Part shown: in pieces, positions 6,490-7,486 of the stretch
Numbering within the stretch: position 1 is the first letter of the stretch
How the letters are laid out: each line of letters opens with the position of its first letter
Source: CAYJAD01 sp964371195
Lineage (GTDB): Bacteria; Desulfobacterota; Desulfovibrionia; Desulfovibrionales; Desulfovibrionaceae
Assembly: GCA_964371195.1 (NCBI GenBank)
Contig: CAYJLD010000095.1
Location: 1-7,486 of the forward strand
DNA: 7,486 bases
Reading direction: 5' to 3'
Notes under the pieces: generated by a model
Told to the model about the DNA's origin: nothing
The model's input: only the letters and a program-made list of their open reading frames with translations
Database searches by the model: none
Program-made: the position numbers and the translations under genes

Positions 6490-7194
6490 ATGAAAGCATT
6501 TTTTGTTGATTTAACTTTATGTACTGCTTGTCGCGCTTGCCAAACTACTTGCACACAATGGAAAGGACATCCAGGAGAAGAAACAAACTCTTGGAGCTCT
6601 GATGAATATAAAGCTATAACTTCCACTACTTACAAGCTAATACATGCAGAAAAAGCTCAAAATGATGGTGAGAAAAAAATTGAATGGATGTATTTTCCAG
6701 AACAATGCCGCCATTGCGTTGACCCTCCTTGCCTATGCGTAGCTGAAGATGTAGAAGGTGCTGTTATACACGATACTGAAACTGGCGCCGTTGTTTTTAC
6801 AGAAAAAACTAAGGCCATTGATTATAGTTTTATTCGTCAAACCTGCCCTTACGACATTCCCAAACTGAGAAAAGATAAAGCCGTTATTAAATGCAATATG
6901 TGCAATGAACGCGTACAGGCTGGAAAGCTTCCTTCTTGTGTAGAAGCTTGTCCCACTGGTGCTATGACCTTTGGAGACGAAACCCCAATCAAGATGTTAG
7001 CTCAACAAAGACTTAAAGAAGTGCGCGCTAAATACCCTCAGGCACATTTGGGCGATATTGACTCTGTACGTGTTATCTATCTATATCCGTATATACCAGC
7101 AGCCAAAGCATTTTCAAAGTCTAAGCAAAGTGAAAATAAACTTGGCGAGCTAAGTAAGCATATGGGCATTAATAATAAAACAAAGCATAATTAA
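6490..7194 (+). CDS. fdhB: Formate dehydrogenase beta subunit-like, three [4Fe-4S] cluster protein
   Basis: Predicted 234-residue ferredoxin-type electron-transfer subunit. Twelve cysteines fall in the pattern of the D. gigas-type FdhB, enough for three [4Fe-4S] clusters: C11, C14, C17, C21 (CTACRACQTTC); C73, C76, C81 (CRHCVDPPC); C119 (CPYDIP); C135, C138 (CNMC); C150 and C154 (CVEACPTGAM). C83 is an extra cysteine. There is no signal peptide and no C-terminal membrane helix, so it is not the FdnH type; it would normally be exported, if at all, with a Tat-bearing catalytic subunit. The start ATG has GAGGA 9 nt upstream. The last 25 or so residues are a Lys/Asn/Ser-rich tail that looks longer than in FdhB. 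Unusually, no molybdo/tungstopterin catalytic subunit adjoins it: hysA and a terminator lie upstream and 292 non-coding bases follow. A partner encoded elsewhere, or a different pterin oxidoreductase, is possible. Confidence 0.82.
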   Translation: MKAFFVDLTLCTACRACQTTCTQWKGHPGEETNSWSSDEYKAITSTTYKLIHAEKAQNDGEKKIEWMYFPEQCRHCVDPPCLCVAEDVEGAVIHDTETGAVVFTEKTKAIDYSFIRQTCPYDIPKLRKDKAVIKCNMCNERVQAGKLPSCVEACPTGAMTFGDETPIKMLAQQRLKEVRAKYPQAHLGDIDSVRVIYLYPYIPAAKAFSKSKQSENKLGELSKHMGINNKTKHN

Positions 7195-7250
7195 ATTTGA
7201 GAACAATCTGCCCCTGCTGGTGTTTTTCTTTTCAAAAAAAATACCATGTG

Positions 7251-7286
7251 GCAAGCTTTGAAGTTCAATATAGCTTTAAAGCTTGT
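7251..7286. terminator. 15-bp stem-loop after the fdhB-like gene, possible terminator
   Basis: Arms 7251-7265 and 7272-7286 pair along all 15 positions (three G-U or U-G) around a 6-nt CAATAT loop; CAAGCTTT/AAAGCTTG is perfect. It begins 57 nt after the fdhB-like stop. Plus-strand sequence after it is only loosely T-rich (about 7300-7310). On the minus strand a T8 run follows after a 9-nt gap, so it could also serve a converging gene beyond the window. It may instead be an mRNA-stabilising 3' structure. Confidence 0.45.
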
Positions 7287-7317
7287 ATGTAAACAATGTG
7301 CTTTTCTTTATAAGTGA

Positions 7318-7335
7318 CATATGGACCACCATATG
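7318..7335. repeat. Short inverted repeat CATATGG/CCATATG
   Basis: A perfect 7-bp inverted repeat (7318-7324 with 7329-7335) encloses ACCA. The symmetry would suit a dimeric DNA-binding protein as well as a small hairpin. There is no neighbouring gene in the window to assign it to. Confidence 0.4.
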
Positions 7336-7380
7336 CTAAATCCACCAAAGCTATACCAATTTTCAAAACAACGTTATTCA

Positions 7381-7415
7381 CCGTATTAAGTCAGCATACG
7401 GCATGCTGGCTTAGT
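7381..7415. repeat. Two mutually exclusive hairpins
   Basis: A 13-bp stem (7385-7397 with 7403-7415, two G-U pairs) encloses ACGGC. The same left side can instead form CCGTAT/ATACGG (7381-7386 with 7396-7401), and the two folds cannot coexist. No T-tract follows, so terminator function is not supported. It could be an RNA switch-like structure, an operator or a dispersed repeat. Confidence 0.4.
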
Positions 7416-7486
7416 CGACGCTTGTAAATACAATAACATTCTAAAATAGTATAATTTTATTGGAAAATAGTAATAAAAAAATTACC

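Larger units (their letters stand above)
7195..7486. other. Hairpin-rich 3' intergenic region
   Basis: No credible gene is visible in these 292 bases. The region contains three separate inverted repeats (7251-7286, 7318-7335, 7381-7415), an A8 run (7234-7241), and near the end a perfect TATAAT (7450-7455) without a well-spaced -35, which may belong to a gene beyond the window. A T-rich stretch at 7222-7232 shortly after the fdhB-like stop has no convincing hairpin before it. Confidence 0.6.

Noticed and set aside
7381..7415. CRISPR or transposon-end interpretation of the terminal hairpins
   Set aside because: There are no regularly spaced repeats, no transposase, and no target-site duplication visible in the window.

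Overview
The window looks like a chromosomal segment of an AT-leaning sulfate-reducing deltaproteobacterium (Desulfovibrionaceae or a close relative). The main reason is a periplasmic [NiFeSe] hydrogenase of the Desulfovibrio HysBA type, supported by a D. gigas-type formate dehydrogenase beta subunit. Species cannot be fixed from the sequence alone. The coding parts of the hydrogenase are clearly less AT-rich than the glycosyltransferase genes and the intergenic DNA.

Layout. (1) Positions 1-101 hold the 3' end of an unidentified plus-strand gene whose frame is uncertain. (2) A minus-strand pair (3223 down to 166) encodes a multi-membrane-pass GT-C glycosyltransferase followed by a GT2 polyprenyl-phosphate glycosyltransferase fused to a GtrA-like domain. 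It has a plausible own promoter and ends at a hairpin at 107-143. (3) Divergent from it, a good sigma70-like promoter (3469-3497) and a structured leader precede hysB (3577-4539) and hysA (4587-6080), which end in a textbook terminator (6090-6124). (4) An AT-rich gap of about 360 bp contains a 40-nt imperfect inverted repeat and a promoter. (5) An fdhB-like three-cluster ferredoxin subunit (6490-7194) stands alone. (6) The last 292 bp are non-coding and rich in hairpins.

The key point is that the hydrogenase large subunit does not end at the UGA at 6012-6014. That UGA lies exactly where the second active-site motif (DPUxxCxxH) places selenocysteine, and the frame continues for 21 more conserved-looking codons to UAA at 6078-6080. 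A stop-codon-based annotation loses half of the Ni ligands and the C-terminal maturation peptide. The small subunit independently supports the NiFeSe assignment, because it carries an extra Cys where standard [NiFe] enzymes have Pro at the medial cluster.

How the genes may work together. HysB carries a Tat signal and would export the HysBA dimer to the periplasm, where it would exchange electrons between H2 and probably tetraheme cytochrome c3. The FdhB-like protein would relay electrons for a formate dehydrogenase catalytic subunit that is not in this window, so H2 and formate metabolism are side by side but transcriptionally separate. The glycosyltransferase pair is probably a cell-envelope module: the GT2-GtrA protein loads and flips a lipid-linked sugar, and the GT-C enzyme transfers it to an outer acceptor. 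I found no sign of a wholly new system. The most useful results are the recoded hysA, the orphan fdhB and several unexplained intergenic inverted repeats.
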